Source: Myxococcota bacterium
GTDB taxonomy: Bacteria; Myxococcota_A; Bradymonadia; UBA7976; UBA1532
Assembly: GCA_023150895.1 (NCBI GenBank)
Contig: JAKLJY010000016.1
Location: 28,244 to 92,243, forward strand
DNA: 64,000 nt
Direction: 5' to 3'
Position 1 is the first letter of the stretch. Each line of letters starts with the position of its first letter. The notes under the pieces were generated by a model. It worked only from the letters and a program-made list of their open reading frames with translations. It did not search any database and was not told the origin of the DNA. Position numbers and translations under genes: made by a program. Shown piece by piece: positions 35,001 to 44,761 of the stretch.

Positions 35001-35460
35001 CGACGATCCCGCGCAGGCCGTCTTCCTCGGCACCGGCCAGAGCGGCGTCTGCGATGCGTGGGTCTGCAACGACGAACGCGGCATCGGTGACTGGTACAGC
35101 TTCGACATCCCGCCCGGCACCGGCAACCGCACCGTCCTCGTGACCTACGACGAGTTCAACGACGGCCGCGCCGCCCTGCTCTTCCAGGTCGACGATGCGG
35201 CCGGCATGGCGACCTTCTACGAGCGGCCGCCGGAAATTGCCGCCGATCCGCGCGAGGATTGCGCCAACATCGACGTCGGCCCGGCGGGCGGCCGCGTCTA
35301 CGTCTCGGTCACGGGCCGCCGCGAGAACCTCGTCGACAACGATGCGGAGACGAACTACACGCTCCGCATCCTGCCCTACGATCCGGTGTCCGATCCGGAT
35401 GGCCGCTGCGAAGAGTACGTCCCGAACCCCACCGCGGTCTGGGACTTCGCGATTCCCTGA
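32032..35460 (+). CDS. Large Cys-rich lipoprotein with PPC-like beta domains (paralogue)
   Basis: A protein of 1142 residues exported as a lipoprotein; the signal peptide ends in LALGAC. A Gly-rich linker leads to a Cys-rich region (about 70-363) with repeats of the type C-x-D-x-D-C and G-E-Y-C-D. The remainder is a string of PPC-like beta sandwiches (DWFTFDSLDANMGVSIEL, DWYRFEAEDGDQITAW, LDWYKVTVPANEPRGCIEAA). A second short Cys-rich insert lies at about 870-925. It parallels the lipoprotein at 16249-19152, so the two flank the PKD genes. A GTG at 32023 is a possible alternative start, three codons upstream. No enzyme motif was found. Confidence 0.87.
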   Translation: MNKTMPNNTMRRALWSLLSLTSALALGACGDSVSSGGKKPDAACEGFGGCGEVPDAGGGSGGGGGSGGEPEPGRSCLEDDACDPSQYCQFEGDAPEGVCTQGCRDDASCGDGNRCDPSTRDCLCTSDAACGADEYCDTADGACKPGCRPDAADACPEGQTCNPATHECEGGAPGQAVCCSADGASCSLAADAAACEGTFVARLTSCEPNPCGPACDEDADCAAERYCSSDGTCQTGCREDDPASCGEGFSCDPEKHTCEPDEEVPCDPQDPDACPDGQFCDPNTGMCLDGCGGDADCPPGQHCDDQNMCVPNDGCAMDNECGQGEYCDPAFGCREFCGENGDCQPDEFCDLGDPAGGRCVAGCRDDDQDGTNNTPDTATDIVLVNNHGEVRGALVCPDNPDFYAVELFQQARMQVTLTADDPAIGDIQLRIYEPDGQTVAAEAIQPGSPKRLRFPAMGGQGAPRPDTYYIEVVSSDPVSQAYNLSVTLIDVAVDGACFPDDSEFDDGGRGHNAAVTAVDLGWNGAADETFTFRGSICNGDEDWFTFDSLDANMGVSIELNVEGLSGDAVIELYNDVTVRNLGNPSFSSGPGVGAGGTVSYRLDVPRDQAQFGPGQWYVRLRGADAASLLDDYGLNIQLLRPRAGCEDDGAEPNGAPGVVTDAADLDVLTGGLPRNDDVEIPVAVRLCPREEDWYRFEAEDGDQITAWATSPSLAGQAIVEIAGADGNVRGMGGEMTLDGQPTRPASYNGARPGVHYLRVRSVAAGSADPYTLVIHINPTAMCGADVAEVGPQAMRNDTFEDAVLLTSDDVNAERYEYLSGLICDVDGPDLDWYKVTVPANEPRGCIEAAFQPADGDLQLEVFEGVNDPDDDRACNRNADCMAPDVRASRRCLGDGNVCGCLDDGDCDVDGDGLDRNDGRCVNSRCKVALADSRTAGIEFLSFEPGTLSEGDKWILVSGQNGGENAYSLNVTLHGARPECAPDWREIDQPNDDPAQAVFLGTGQSGVCDAWVCNDERGIGDWYSFDIPPGTGNRTVLVTYDEFNDGRAALLFQVDDAAGMATFYERPPEIAADPREDCANIDVGPAGGRVYVSVTGRRENLVDNDAETNYTLRILPYDPVSDPDGRCEEYVPNPTAVWDFAIP

Positions 35461-35741
35461 CCTCGGTCGACCAGGCCGCCGGTCTCTCACTCCTCGCTTC
35501 CCGCCCGACGCCGCCCGCTGCCTGCGGGCCCCCTTTCCCCTCCCCCATCTGTCACTCGATTGGCGGTCGTAGCCGCCGGACGCGCGCGAGCCACGTCGGA
35601 CCGCGCGCACCGATCCACCCGCAGGTTCCCTCGCGGGCCCGTGCTCACGGGTGCATCATTTGGGATTCTCGAGAGAGGAGGTGGCGGCCGGGGCGGCCGG
35701 AGGCGCTGGAGAGGCGGGGGGCAGCGAAGACGCGGCAGTGT
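35461..35741. other. 281-base convergent gap, mostly without features
   Basis: The gap between the Cys-rich lipoprotein gene (plus) and the small basic gene (minus). Apart from the hairpin at 35513-35529, I see no gene, repeat or convincing promoter in it. It is G/C-rich with long pyrimidine runs near 35520-35560. Confidence 0.6.
35513..35529 (+). terminator. Possible transcription terminator after the Cys-rich lipoprotein
   Basis: A 6-bp GCCCGC/GCGGGC stem with a 5-base loop lies about 53 bases after the stop codon and is followed by CCCCCTTTCCCC, a weak T-tract. It fits the end of the PKD/lipoprotein gene group. Confidence 0.35.
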
Positions 35742-35873
35742 TCAGGCGGAGGTGAGGCGGCCGTTGCGCTTCTTCTTGAGGAGGCTGCCGACGCGCTTGA
35801 GCGCCTTGGAGATCTTCTTCTTGTGCTGGGCCTTGCGCCGCGCGGTGTTGCGACGGGACTTGCGGGTCTTCAT
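35742..35873 (-). CDS. Very basic 43-residue protein
   Basis: A 43-residue protein beginning MKTRKSRRNTARRK, with about half its residues Lys or Arg and no acidic residue. The middle part (KKKISKALKRVGSLLKKKRN) would form an amphipathic basic helix. The ATG at 35873 has GAGGA 5-9 bases upstream. Such sequences are typical of nucleic-acid or ribosome-binding small proteins, but no family was recognised. An overlapping frame on the same strand (to 35656) is Pro/Ala/Glu-rich and is considered a shadow. The PHP-type lipoprotein gene lies further upstream on the same strand, but ends after this gene starts, with an 81-base gap. Confidence 0.62.
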   Translation of the reverse strand: MKTRKSRRNTARRKAQHKKKISKALKRVGSLLKKKRNGRLTSA

Positions 35874-35954
35874 GGGGTTCCTCGGATCTGGAAAGTTCAG
35901 CCGCAGCATTCTGCGGAGAGTGCACCGGAAAATCAAGCGCGGCGCGGGCGTTTC

Positions 35955-38672
35955 TCAGCGACAGAAGTCGAACACCGGCAGTTCGGCCGCGACGTTGCCG
36001 TGCGGGGCTTGTCCACCCCCGTCCACGTCCACCCAGAGGGGGTTCGCGAGGGCGAAGGTCGGCTTGCCCCCCCAGGTGTGCCCGAGGGGCGGACCGACCG
36101 CCAGGACCACGACGTGCGCATCCGAGTCGACGGGGACGCGCAGCTCACCGTCGAAGTCGACGAGCGCCGAGGCGGGCTCGGCAAGGGGTCGGTCGAGCGC
36201 GACAGCGCCATTGACCAGCACCAGGAGGCGGTTGAGCGATGCCCAGGGCGGCGTCCGGAGTCGAACCCGCAGGGCGACCTGCCCGTCCGCCTCCCGAGGG
36301 ATCGTCTGCCCGGGTTGACGCCCGTCGGGGAAGTCCATGACGGCGCCCCCGCCCACGAAGACGGTCCCGTCGCGCAGCGCGTCGACAATCTCGGCCGGCT
36401 GGACGCCCTCCGGTCGGTCCGCCAGGGTAGGCAGGTAGTTGCGCGGGTAGCCGGGGGGCTGCCCGATGGAGTGCGTGTCGCTGTTGCCGACGGCCGTCAG
36501 GTGCAGACCCTGATTTAACAGCGAGAGCCAGTCCGTCATGATGCGACAGAAGTCGTCGGCTTCGTTGAACACCTCGATGGTGTCGAAATCCCGCGTGAAG
36601 TCGTCCGGGCTCAGGCCCTCGAGGGGTTCACCCGGCACGTAGCCGAGGTGGTTGAAGTAGCCGGAGCTCGAGCTGCGCGGGTGGTTGATCTGCATGACCT
36701 CCGCGCCGAGGCGTCGGGCCTCGGCCACGAGCTCCGGGGCGCGACGCCAGCGCCAGCGCCCGTCGGCCTCCTGCACCGGGAGAACGACCCCGCCGCCTGC
36801 GCTGTCGTTCGGGCGGTACGGGAGCGGGTAAGCGCCGATGTGGGCGTAGAGCGGGGAGATCTCGGACCCGGTGAAGACCATGATGCGGTCGCTCAGTCCC
36901 AGGCGCGAGACGAGCGCGGCGAAGTCCCACACGATGTCGTGCTCGCTCGGTGCCATGAAACCGACGCCCTCGGTCAGGTTCGAGAGCACCCGCGCGACGG
37001 GGTCGACGTCGCTGTCCGCGCTCGGACTGGCGTGCTGGTGAAACTCACCGGACGTCCAGCCCTCGAAGGGCAAGACCTCGGTCAACACGATCTCGGTCGA
37101 GGTCGGCTCGCCGGCGGCGATGGTGATCGTCCGTTCGTCGACCGTGTAGTGCCACCCCCGCGTCGTTTCGATTCGCCACTCTCCGGGCGGCAGGGGGACC
37201 GACGCCTCGTCCACCACGAATCGGATGAGCGACTCGCCGGCGGTGCTCTGGAGCCGGAGGCGCGCGGCAAGCGGTGTGCCGCCGGCTTCGCGGACGCGCA
37301 CCGCGAGCGTCCCTGCGATGACCACCGGCACCTCGACCCGGAGGGGGTCATCGGCCGTGACCTCGAAGGTGAACCCTTCCGTGCGCGCGTCGAAGAACTC
37401 CGGCGCCGTCGATGCGCGATGGGGCCCGAGCGGCAAGCGCACGACGGCCTCGCCCGTGGCGCCCACCCTCACCCGCGTTGCGGCCCGCCCGCTGGCGTCG
37501 ACGAGGTCGAGGCGCGTCCCGGCAGGCGCCGCGAGGACGACGTCGCGCAACCCCGCCTCGCCGCGATCCGGGCGGATGGACTCGACATCACCGGCGCCGA
37601 CGATGAACCGGCGACGGATGAGCCGCTGGTCACCCACCCGCAAGAAGGCCGAGCCGTAGGTGATGGCCGTGACCGGCGTCTCCGACGTCGGGATCGACAG
37701 ATAGGAGACGGGCGCGTCCGAGACGTAGGCATAGGAGACGGCCGGCCCTTCGGCGGCGAGATAGGCGACGGGATTCGGCGCCAGCCCGTCGGCCCCCTGG
37801 CCGGGCCAGAACGGCCGGGTCCGATCGCCGAACAACACGACGTCGGCCATGATGGCGCGTCCGGCGGTGCGGTCCCCTTCCACCCAGGTCAGGATCTCGA
37901 CCGCGTCGCTGTCCGGCGGCAGTCGATACTCCGTCACGATCCGCAGATCCGGCGCGACGAAACGCCCGGGCAGGAGCCCCTGAACCAGCCGACTCGGCCA
38001 CGCGCGCCCCTCGACGCGCAGGATGGCCGGCCCGCCGTCGCTGCCGTCGCGGACGATGCCGACGTGCTCGGCCGAGGCCCCGCCGACCTCCGGAGACACG
38101 ACGACCTCCTGCAGGGCGTCGGTGCCGGGGGCCTCGGCGCGATGCGCGTCGATGATCGTGCCCCCGAAAAAGCTGAAATGGCCGTACGTGTCCTCGTCCT
38201 GGATACAGAGGCTGATGCGGGCGTTGTCGAGCCGGTAGTCGCCCACGCGGCAGTTGGCCTCGGGACCCGCCAGGCGTTCGGCGTCGGCGTCGACCCGGCC
38301 CGCGCGGGCACGCCCCGCCGCGACCGGCTCCGTGAGATCGGCGGCCCCGCCGACATCCGCCGACCCGGGGGTCGGCTGCTCGGCTGCACGGAGGGGCGGC
38401 GCAGCGTCCGGCGGCCACGTCGCGTCCGCGGCGGCGTCGAAGGCGTACAGCGCGTCGGTGAGGCGCGCGGCATCGGATCGACTCGCGGCATCGACCGGGA
38501 CGGCATCCCAGCCGTCGCTTTTCGCATCTTGTCCACCGTGCTCCGTCGCGGCGTCCGTGGCGCGACCACCGTTTCCGCCGCCTCCCCCCGTGCCCCCAGC
38601 GTCTCCACAACCGGTGACGAAGATGATGGCGGCGGCGAGGTAAAGGGCGCGGCGGGCGGGGTCGTGTCTCAT
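35955..38672 (-). CDS. CehA/McbA-like PHP-domain lipoprotein (metallohydrolase)
   Basis: A protein of 905 residues with a lipobox (TGC, C22). An Asp/Ala-rich linker leads to a beta-rich N-terminal part (about 130-530). The C-terminal part is a PHP-type metal-dependent hydrolase: HQHASPSADSD near residue 545, PSEHDIV, GSEISP, INHPRSS, and NSDTHSIG supply metal ligands. CehA/McbA-type proteins hydrolyse carbamate, phosphate or related esters, so the substrate here is unknown. The ATG at 38672 was chosen over a TTG 33 bases upstream because it sits directly before the basic, then hydrophobic, signal sequence. It is divergent from the nitrite/sulfite reductase gene. Confidence 0.83.
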   Translation of the reverse strand: MRHDPARRALYLAAAIIFVTGCGDAGGTGGGGGNGGRATDAATEHGGQDAKSDGWDAVPVDAASRSDAARLTDALYAFDAAADATWPPDAAPPLRAAEQPTPGSADVGGAADLTEPVAAGRARAGRVDADAERLAGPEANCRVGDYRLDNARISLCIQDEDTYGHFSFFGGTIIDAHRAEAPGTDALQEVVVSPEVGGASAEHVGIVRDGSDGGPAILRVEGRAWPSRLVQGLLPGRFVAPDLRIVTEYRLPPDSDAVEILTWVEGDRTAGRAIMADVVLFGDRTRPFWPGQGADGLAPNPVAYLAAEGPAVSYAYVSDAPVSYLSIPTSETPVTAITYGSAFLRVGDQRLIRRRFIVGAGDVESIRPDRGEAGLRDVVLAAPAGTRLDLVDASGRAATRVRVGATGEAVVRLPLGPHRASTAPEFFDARTEGFTFEVTADDPLRVEVPVVIAGTLAVRVREAGGTPLAARLRLQSTAGESLIRFVVDEASVPLPPGEWRIETTRGWHYTVDERTITIAAGEPTSTEIVLTEVLPFEGWTSGEFHQHASPSADSDVDPVARVLSNLTEGVGFMAPSEHDIVWDFAALVSRLGLSDRIMVFTGSEISPLYAHIGAYPLPYRPNDSAGGGVVLPVQEADGRWRWRRAPELVAEARRLGAEVMQINHPRSSSSGYFNHLGYVPGEPLEGLSPDDFTRDFDTIEVFNEADDFCRIMTDWLSLLNQGLHLTAVGNSDTHSIGQPPGYPRNYLPTLADRPEGVQPAEIVDALRDGTVFVGGGAVMDFPDGRQPGQTIPREADGQVALRVRLRTPPWASLNRLLVLVNGAVALDRPLAEPASALVDFDGELRVPVDSDAHVVVLAVGPPLGHTWGGKPTFALANPLWVDVDGGGQAPHGNVAAELPVFDFCR

Positions 38673-38749
38673 CGGTTCACCGGGGGGCTGGACAAAAACC
38701 GACAAACATGGTCGGATTATCGTAATTATCGTGTCGACCGGAGCAGAGC
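38673..38749. promoter_or_regulatory. Divergent promoter with direct and inverted repeats
   Basis: A 77-base region between the PHP lipoprotein (minus) and the reductase (plus). It contains a tandem direct repeat ATTATCGTA/ATTATCGTG at 38716-38733 and an inverted repeat CCGAC(N7)GTCGG at 38699-38715. These are unusual AT-rich elements in GC-rich surroundings and are good candidates for operator or promoter elements. A GGAG lies upstream of the GTG at 38750. Confidence 0.45.
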
Positions 38750-40474
38750 GTGCGCGAGGCCAACAACCATTTCTCCAGCATCGCCGACATCGACGAGTTC
38801 GTCGAGGTGCTGCGCCGCTATGAGGCCGGCGAGCTCGATGCCGACGCCTTCCGGACCTTTCGGCTGACGCGTGGCGTCTATGGTCAGCGCCAGCCGGACG
38901 TTCAGATGATCCGGGTCAAGGTCCCCGGGGGCCTGCTGACCGTCCCGCAGCTCGAGGCGCTCGCGGACGTCGCGACCGAGTTCAGCCGCGGGTTCGGTCA
39001 CATCACGACCCGGCAGAACATTCAGTTCCACTTCGTGAAGCTCAACGACGCCGAGGGTCTTCAGCGCCGTCTCGAGCCGGTGGGCCTGACGACCCGCGAG
39101 GCGTGCGGCAATACCGTACGCAACGTGACGGCGGACGCCCTCTCCGGGATCGCTTCGGACGAGGCCTTCGACGTCCTGCCCTACGCCGAGTGGTGTCAGA
39201 AGCATCTGCTGCGCGACCCGCGGTTCGGCACGCTCCCCCGGAAATTCAAGATCGCGTTCTCGGGCAATGAACTCGACCGCGCGCAGGCGGCGATCAACGA
39301 CCTCGGATTCATTGCCCGGGTCCTCGATGGCCGGCGCGGGTTCCGGGTTCTCGTCGCCGGGGGCCTCAGCACGACGCCCGTCACGGCCTGGGTGCTGCAC
39401 GACTTCATCCCGGCCGCGGACATGCCGCTGGTCGCCGAGGCGGTGGCGCAGATCTTCGACCGCGTCGGCAATCGCGCCAACCGGGCCCGGGCGCGCCTGA
39501 AGTACGCGGTCAAGAAGCTCGGCTTCGAGGAATTCAGGAATCAGTACGAGGCAACGCTCGCCGAAATTCGGGCCCGCTACGACGCGCCCGTGCCGATGGC
39601 CGCCGTCAGCCACGAGTCCGACCTGCCGCCCGTACCGCGCAGGACGCCCGCTGCCGACCCGTTGCCGGACTTCGACGCGTGGCGCCGCCACAACGTCATC
39701 GGCCAGAAGCACGCCGGTCACGTCGCCGTGCTGGTCAACCTGCTCCTCGGCGACCTCACGTCGGCCCAGTTCCGCGCCCTGGCTCGCATCTGCGAGACCT
39801 TCACCGATGGCACGCTGAGGACCACGAACGACCAGGACGTCGTCCTGCCGTGGATCCCGGAGGCGGCCCTGCCCGCGCTTCACCGTGCGCTGACCGACGC
39901 CGAGCTCGCCCGGCCGGACGCCCGGACGCTCCACGACGTCACCTCGTGCCCCGGGGCGGACAGCTGCAACCTCGCCTACACCGGGAGCCGTGACCTCGGC
40001 CGCGAGCTCGTTCAGGTGCTCGAGCGCGAGCGGGACCGCACGAGCGTCCGCGCGGCGTTGAACGGCGACATCAAGATCAGCGGTTGCCCAAACTCCTGCG
40101 GGCAGCACCATGTCGCGGCCATCGGCTTCCATGGAGGCATCCGCCGCGTCGGGGAGCGCGTGCTGCCGCTCTACGAGCTGCACCTCGGCGGGCAGATCGG
40201 TCCGGACGGCGCGCGGTTCGGCCGTCGGCTCGGCAAGGTCCCGGCGCGCCTCGCCGGGGAGGCCCTGCTGCGCCTCGTCGACCTCTACGAAGCCCATCGA
40301 CAGGCGGGGGAACGCGTCGCGGACTTCTTCTGGCGCGTCGACGAACGCCTCGTCGCCGAACGCATCGAGCCCCTGAACGACGTCGCCGTCGACGCCCCCG
40401 AAGAGATGTTCCAGGACCTCGGAACCGAGCGGGTCTTCGGGGTGCACCTCGGCGCGGGCGAGTGTGCCGGCTGA
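38750..40474 (+). CDS. Siroheme/4Fe-4S nitrite or sulfite reductase
   Basis: A protein of 574 residues of the nitrite/sulfite reductase family: assimilatory six-electron reduction of nitrite to ammonia or sulfite to sulfide in the cytoplasm. Siroheme and [4Fe-4S] cysteines are visible as C400 and C406 (CPGADSC) and C446 and C450 (GCPNSC). The N-terminal ferredoxin-like repeat contains GFGHITTRQNIQFHF, which matches the family. No flavin domain is present, so electrons would come from ferredoxin. Which substrate is used cannot be read from sequence. The GTG at 38750 has GGAG six bases upstream, and the next frame-bound stop lies at 38723. A 2[4Fe-4S] ferredoxin is encoded 4 kb away. Confidence 0.9.
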   Translation: MREANNHFSSIADIDEFVEVLRRYEAGELDADAFRTFRLTRGVYGQRQPDVQMIRVKVPGGLLTVPQLEALADVATEFSRGFGHITTRQNIQFHFVKLNDAEGLQRRLEPVGLTTREACGNTVRNVTADALSGIASDEAFDVLPYAEWCQKHLLRDPRFGTLPRKFKIAFSGNELDRAQAAINDLGFIARVLDGRRGFRVLVAGGLSTTPVTAWVLHDFIPAADMPLVAEAVAQIFDRVGNRANRARARLKYAVKKLGFEEFRNQYEATLAEIRARYDAPVPMAAVSHESDLPPVPRRTPAADPLPDFDAWRRHNVIGQKHAGHVAVLVNLLLGDLTSAQFRALARICETFTDGTLRTTNDQDVVLPWIPEAALPALHRALTDAELARPDARTLHDVTSCPGADSCNLAYTGSRDLGRELVQVLERERDRTSVRAALNGDIKISGCPNSCGQHHVAAIGFHGGIRRVGERVLPLYELHLGGQIGPDGARFGRRLGKVPARLAGEALLRLVDLYEAHRQAGERVADFFWRVDERLVAERIEPLNDVAVDAPEEMFQDLGTERVFGVHLGAGECAG

Positions 40475-40583
40475 CGGGCTCGAATCCCGCGGAATCGCCC
40501 CTCGCCCCGTTGCACCCCGCAGGCGCCGCGCCTATGCTCCCCGCCCAATCCCGAACACACGTGACACCCGAAGGCGAGCGGAC

Positions 40584-42259
<1,676 letters not shown>

Positions 42260-42263
<4 letters not shown>

Positions 42264-43450
42264 CGACGTTGCCCAAGGCCCTGGCGGCCCGCGTGAGCGC
42301 CTTCCTCGAGGGCGACTTGCAGGGGGAGGCGCCGCTGGAGGCGCTGGCCGCCGACTTGGCGCAGTGGCTCGACGGCAAACCCGCCGACACCTTGCGGGCG
42401 CTGCTGGACCACCTGCGCGACGGCGGGGGGTACGGGCTGTCGCTGCGCCTTCTGGCCCGCGCGTGGGAGGGCACGCTCTCCGACGCGCTGGCCGGCGAGG
42501 TGGCGCAAGACTGGATTGGCACGCTGCTGCACGGACTCGGCGATCGCGCCGCGGCCATCGATGTCGCCCGCCACGTCACCCCGGGTGCGCTTGCGCGAGG
42601 CGCGGCCTTTGCGGGTGATCTCGGGGACCTGCTGCTTTCGTGGGACCTGCGGGCCGAGGCTGACCCGCTCGTCGAATTCGCCGCCCGCCGCAACCCGGGT
42701 GACCTTTCGGCGCAGTTCAACTACGGCGTCGTCTTGAAGTTCCGGGGGGACTGGGCGGCCTGTGCGGCACAGTTCCGGGCGCTGGCCGTCCACCGCCGCG
42801 ATCCGCCGGTCCTGTGGAACCTGGGCATCGCGTGTACCGCACTGCGCGACTTCGCCGGCGCGCGGTCGGCCTGGCGCGGCGTCGGCCTGACGGTCCCGGA
42901 GAGCGACGGCGACTTCGCCCGGCCCGGGGAGCGTGTCCCGGTCCGCCTCTCGGCGGCATCGGACGCCCCGATTCTCGCCGAGGTGGTCTGGGGCGATCGC
43001 CTCTGCCCCTGTCGGGTCCGATTGACGGGCATCCCTCGGTTCGAGCCGGGCTGTGGATTCGGCGATGTCGTGCTCGTCGACGGCGTGCCGGCGGGCGAGA
43101 CGACCCTGAACGGCCAATCGGTCCCCATCGTCTCGGCGCTCGGCGTCTTTCAATCGGCGGGTGGGGTCTTGTACCGCTTGCGAGCGTCCGCCGGACGGTC
43201 GTTCGCCCCGGAGATCATGGCGCGGGTTGCCCAGGCCCTGCGGGTCGACGGTTTCGCCGCAACGGACTGGCGCGGGGTCGATCAGGCCACCCCGGCCGTG
43301 GGTGTCGTCCGGGCCCCCGATCAGTCACCGGAGTCCCTCGCGGCCGCCGTGGCGACCGCGTGCGCCGGCCTTTCCCTCTTCTGTCCCGAGCTCGACGCCG
43401 AAGTGGGTCGACCCGTGGGCGCCGCCCCCGAGACCCTGCCCCGCTACTGA
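42260..43450 (+). CDS. Hypothetical protein, TPR-like
   Basis: A soluble protein of 396 residues that begins with a GTG overlapping the TGA of ettA. The N-terminal 210 residues are helical and Ala/Leu-rich and look like degenerate TPR units (LAVHRRDPPVLWNLGIACTALRDFAGARSAW). The C-terminal part is beta-rich with cysteines (LCPCRVRL, GCGFGD, LFCPEL). No known family was recognised. Its tight coupling to ettA suggests co-expression, but a role in translation is only a guess. Confidence 0.65.
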
Positions 43451-43458
43451 ACCCGACC

Positions 43459-43752
43459 ATGCATCGCTCGACATTCATCCAAGTCTGCCTGTACCTGACC
43501 CTGGGTCTCTGCCTCACCGCAGTCGGCATCAAGGTGCTCCACACCGACGTGAAGCAGACCGGCGGCTTCGGCGGTGAGCTCATGGTTCTCCTCAGCCCCG
43601 TCTTCTTCGGCATGGCGGCCAAACGTGCGATGCACATGGGCCGAATGGCCAGTGTCATCGCCGCCGTCGGGGTCCTGCTGGCCGCCGGAGGCCTGGCCGC
43701 GAGCGTCCACGGCAAGTCGGCGCGCCCGCCGGCAATGGCCGCGCGGCCGTGA
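43459..43752 (+). CDS. Small membrane protein
   Basis: A protein of 97 residues with about three hydrophobic segments: 8-24, 40-55 and 63-82. The ATG at 43459 lies 8 bases after the previous stop, while longer frames run back through the preceding gene. No motif was recognised. The next gene overlaps its stop (GTGA). Confidence 0.62.
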   Translation: MHRSTFIQVCLYLTLGLCLTAVGIKVLHTDVKQTGGFGGELMVLLSPVFFGMAAKRAMHMGRMASVIAAVGVLLAAGGLAASVHGKSARPPAMAARP

Positions 43753-44183
43753 GTGGCGAGGGGTCGACGCCGTGGACGCTGCCCTGGGCGCCCCTGGCGA
43801 CGAACCTGGCGGCCACCTACGGCCTCTCGCCCGCCGTGTTTCGCGAGTTCATGTTCTTCTCCGTGCCGGGCGAGCGCGGGGTCTACGCCGCCGTCGCCGG
43901 GGCGATGCACCCGCAGACCCGCGACGATCTCCTCAATCTGGGCTGGCGGGCGCTCGACGCCCCCTGGCCCGAGGGACGCCCGCTGGCGGGCTTCCTGGCC
44001 ATCGTGGGCACCGACGCGACGCGCAACGTCATCGACGTCGACGAGACGACCGCGGCCGCCTTCATGCGTGGAGAGCCGCTGACGTGCCCGCCGGAGGCCG
44101 ATGCGCCGGTCCTGATCGTCCGGCGGGGTCGCCGGGTCGTGGGCGCGGTCGACGGCGCGACCGGGCGCGCCCTCGACGCCTGA
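43749..44183 (+). CDS. Small protein with PUA-like C-terminal half
   Basis: A protein of 144 residues. The GTG start at 43749 overlaps the upstream stop. The C-terminal half (NVIDVDETTAAAFMRGEPL, then PVLIVRRGRRVVGAVDG) resembles the RNA-binding PUA-like domain at the end of RsmF/NOL1-type rRNA methyltransferases, but the methyltransferase domain itself is absent. An RNA-binding role is thus an inference. The gene converges with the ferredoxin gene 10 bases away. Confidence 0.6.
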   Translation: MSGEGSTPWTLPWAPLATNLAATYGLSPAVFREFMFFSVPGERGVYAAVAGAMHPQTRDDLLNLGWRALDAPWPEGRPLAGFLAIVGTDATRNVIDVDETTAAAFMRGEPLTCPPEADAPVLIVRRGRRVVGAVDGATGRALDA

Positions 44184-44197
44184 GCGACGGGGCTCAG
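44180..44197. terminator. Hairpin between convergent genes
   Basis: A 6-bp CTGAGC/GCTCAG stem with a 6-base loop spans the stop codon of the PUA-like gene and the stop of the convergent ferredoxin gene. It has no T-tract. It may act as a bidirectional terminator for both genes. Confidence 0.3.
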
Positions 44198-44520
44198 CGC
44201 CCCTTGTTGATCCAGCCGTCGTTCCGGAAGTGCGAGGTGTCGCCGTCGAGATCGCCCTCGGCCGGGAAGCTCTGATCGGGGTGCAGCTTCAGGGCGCGCG
44301 CGAGCAGCTTGCTCTCGCTCTCGACGATGTCGGGATTGGGGACGCAGCACTCGACCGGGCAGACGGACTGGCAGGCCTCGTCGCCGTGGAAACCCACACA
44401 CTCGGTGCAGAGCGCGGGATCGATGACGTAGATGTCGTCGCCCTCGCTGATGGCGTTGTTCGGGCACTCGGGCTCGCAGGCGCCGCAGTTGATGCAATCG
44501 CTGGTGATCATCGTGGCCAT
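44194..44520 (-). CDS. 2[4Fe-4S] ferredoxin, YfhL-like
   Basis: A soluble electron-transfer protein of 108 residues. The first cluster motif is CINCGACEPECP (CxxCxxCxxxC), and the second is CTECVGFHGDEACQSVCP, with the insertion between the second and third cysteines typical of YfhL and Allochromatium-type ferredoxins. A C-terminal extension of about 40 residues follows. The ATG at 44520 has AAGGAG nine bases upstream. It may supply electrons to the siroheme reductase at 38750, but this is only a possibility. Confidence 0.92.
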   Translation of the reverse strand: MATMITSDCINCGACEPECPNNAISEGDDIYVIDPALCTECVGFHGDEACQSVCPVECCVPNPDIVESESKLLARALKLHPDQSFPAEGDLDGDTSHFRNDGWINKGR

Positions 44521-44761
44521 GGAGGACTCCTTGGGGGCATCTGGCCTGGGGGGACACGAACCACCCACTCGGCGCCCGATGGCACCGCAGGGTGTTCAGG
44601 GCGCCGATGTTGAACCAAGTCCGGGCCGGCTGGCAATACGATGACGGTCAAGTCGAACGCCGTTGCGTTCCCGGGTGTCCCTGGATCGGGTGCGGGTCGC
44701 CGGACACCCCGGGGTGCAGCGAACCCGCGGGGTCGTCGAATCCCCACCTGGAGGGAGCGCG
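44521..44761. other. 241-base divergent intergenic region
   Basis: This region separates the ferredoxin (minus) and the GNAT-cNMP-binding gene (plus). It should hold promoters for both. I see only the two Shine-Dalgarno sites (AAGGAG and GGAGGGAG) and a weak TTGAAC near 44610. No clear -10 or operator is visible. Confidence 0.4.

Noticed and set aside
31999..35610. A 1203-residue open frame antisense to the second Cys-rich lipoprotein
   Set aside because: Composition is GC-driven, with no recognisable domain; the sense frame has a lipobox and repeated Cys motifs.
35656..35925. An 89-residue frame overlapping the small basic gene
   Set aside because: It is Pro/Ala/Gln-rich with no motif, while the overlapping 43-residue frame has a good Shine-Dalgarno and a clear basic composition. 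The choice is not certain.
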